DNA of 5,701 nt, taken from Deltaproteobacteria bacterium (GTDB lineage Bacteria; Desulfobacterota; Desulfuromonadia; Geobacterales; DSM-12255). Location of the stretch: positions 1-5,701 of the forward strand of contig JAGFXN010000115.1 of the NCBI GenBank assembly GCA_017861215.1, read 5' to 3'. Positions 5,338 to 5,701 of the stretch are shown piece by piece. The notes under the pieces were generated by a model. It was given only the letters and a program-made list of their open reading frames with translations, was not told the origin of the DNA and ran no database searches. The translations under genes and the position numbers were made by a program. The stretch's first letter is position 1, and every line of letters begins with the position of its first letter.

Positions 5338-5701
5338 TGTCGGTACATCTCCGGCCGGAAGAGATCGAGGCAGAATCGTTCCGGCTGATTGATGCAGAGG
5401 CCGGGCCGCATGGCTGGTCAGCTGCCGAATGGCCGGTGGTCAGACGGGTGATTCATACCAGTGCCGATTTCGATTACCTCCGCACCATGGTCATGTCGCC
5501 GGGCGCGGTTGCTGCCGGCGTCAGGGCGCTCAAGGCGGGACGGGGCATCGTCACCGACACCACCATGGCGCTGGCCGGCATCAACAAGCCACGGCTGGTA
5601 AAATACTCCGTTCCGCTCTCCTGCTTTGTGGCCGATGCCGCCGTGGCCAGAGAGGCCTCGGCGCAGGGCATAACCCGCTCCATCCTGGCGATGCGCCGCG
5701 G
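5337..5701 (+). CDS. cbiC: cobalt-precorrin-8 methylmutase, N-terminal part (3' end outside window)
   Basis: Seen: ATG 5337-5339 overlaps the cbiX stop by one base (TGATG), and the frame stays open for 121 codons to the window edge. The start reads MSVHLRPEEIEAESFRLIDAE. The family core VVRRVIHTSADFDY (34-47) contains the catalytic His40, followed by MSPGAVAAG (53-61), GIVTDTTMALAGI (69-81) and GITRSILAM (110-118), all typical of CbiC/CobH. Known: the enzyme moves the C-11 methyl group to C-12, turning cobalt-precorrin-8 into cobyrinate, the substrate that CbiA then amidates. Full-length family members are about 200-220 residues, so roughly 60% is present here. The Shine-Dalgarno is weak (GGGGTGG around 5325-5331), consistent with coupling to cbiX. 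Confidence 0.93.
   Translation, partial: MSVHLRPEEIEAESFRLIDAEAGPHGWSAAEWPVVRRVIHTSADFDYLRTMVMSPGAVAAGVRALKAGRGIVTDTTMALAGINKPRLVKYSVPLSCFVADAAVAREASAQGITRSILAMRR

Overview
The window is a stretch of an anaerobic (early-cobalt) cobalamin/cobamide biosynthesis cluster. All genes lie on the + strand and are packed head to tail. GC-rich coding sequence, the gene set, and a ThiC-type radical enzyme embedded among cbi genes together suggest a strictly anaerobic deltaproteobacterium of the Geobacter/Pelobacter (Desulfuromonadales) type. The lineage is an inference from gene content and was not confirmed by any search.

Layout. 1-491 is the 3' end of cbiA (corrin ring a,c-amidation; glutamine amidotransferase domain). 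553-1863 encodes a 436-residue ThiC-family radical enzyme. Its position in a B12 cluster, the lack of a TPP riboswitch in the 61-nt gap before it, and altered residues in substrate-contact motifs make it a strong candidate for BzaF, the 5-hydroxybenzimidazole synthase that supplies the lower ligand of the cobamide, rather than a thiamin enzyme. An AT-rich gap with a possible promoter (about 1864-1953) precedes cbiM (1954-2694), a CbiN-like gene (2687-2986), cbiQ (3068-3820) and cbiO (3903-4748). These four form a complete energy-coupling-factor-type cobalt importer. A 205-bp gap (4749-4953) carries a long imperfect inverted repeat built from GCAAAG hexamers. Then come cbiX (4954-5337), a small-type sirohydrochlorin cobaltochelatase, and the 5' part of cbiC (5337 to the window end), cobalt-precorrin-8 methylmutase.

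How the genes work together: CbiMNQO brings Co2+ in, CbiX inserts it into sirohydrochlorin, CbiC performs a late ring-contraction-pathway methyl migration, CbiA amidates the finished corrin ring, and the BzaF candidate turns the purine intermediate AIR into the benzimidazole base for the lower loop.

Points worth a second look are the ThiC/BzaF identity and its unusual motifs (SKG, NGLR, CX2CX3C), a 34-codon ORF with a strong ribosome-binding site wedged between cbiN and cbiQ, a second short ORF that links cbiQ to cbiO by an ATGA overlap, and the GCAAAG inverted-repeat element. No rRNA, tRNA, transposase, CRISPR array or recognisable riboswitch is visible.
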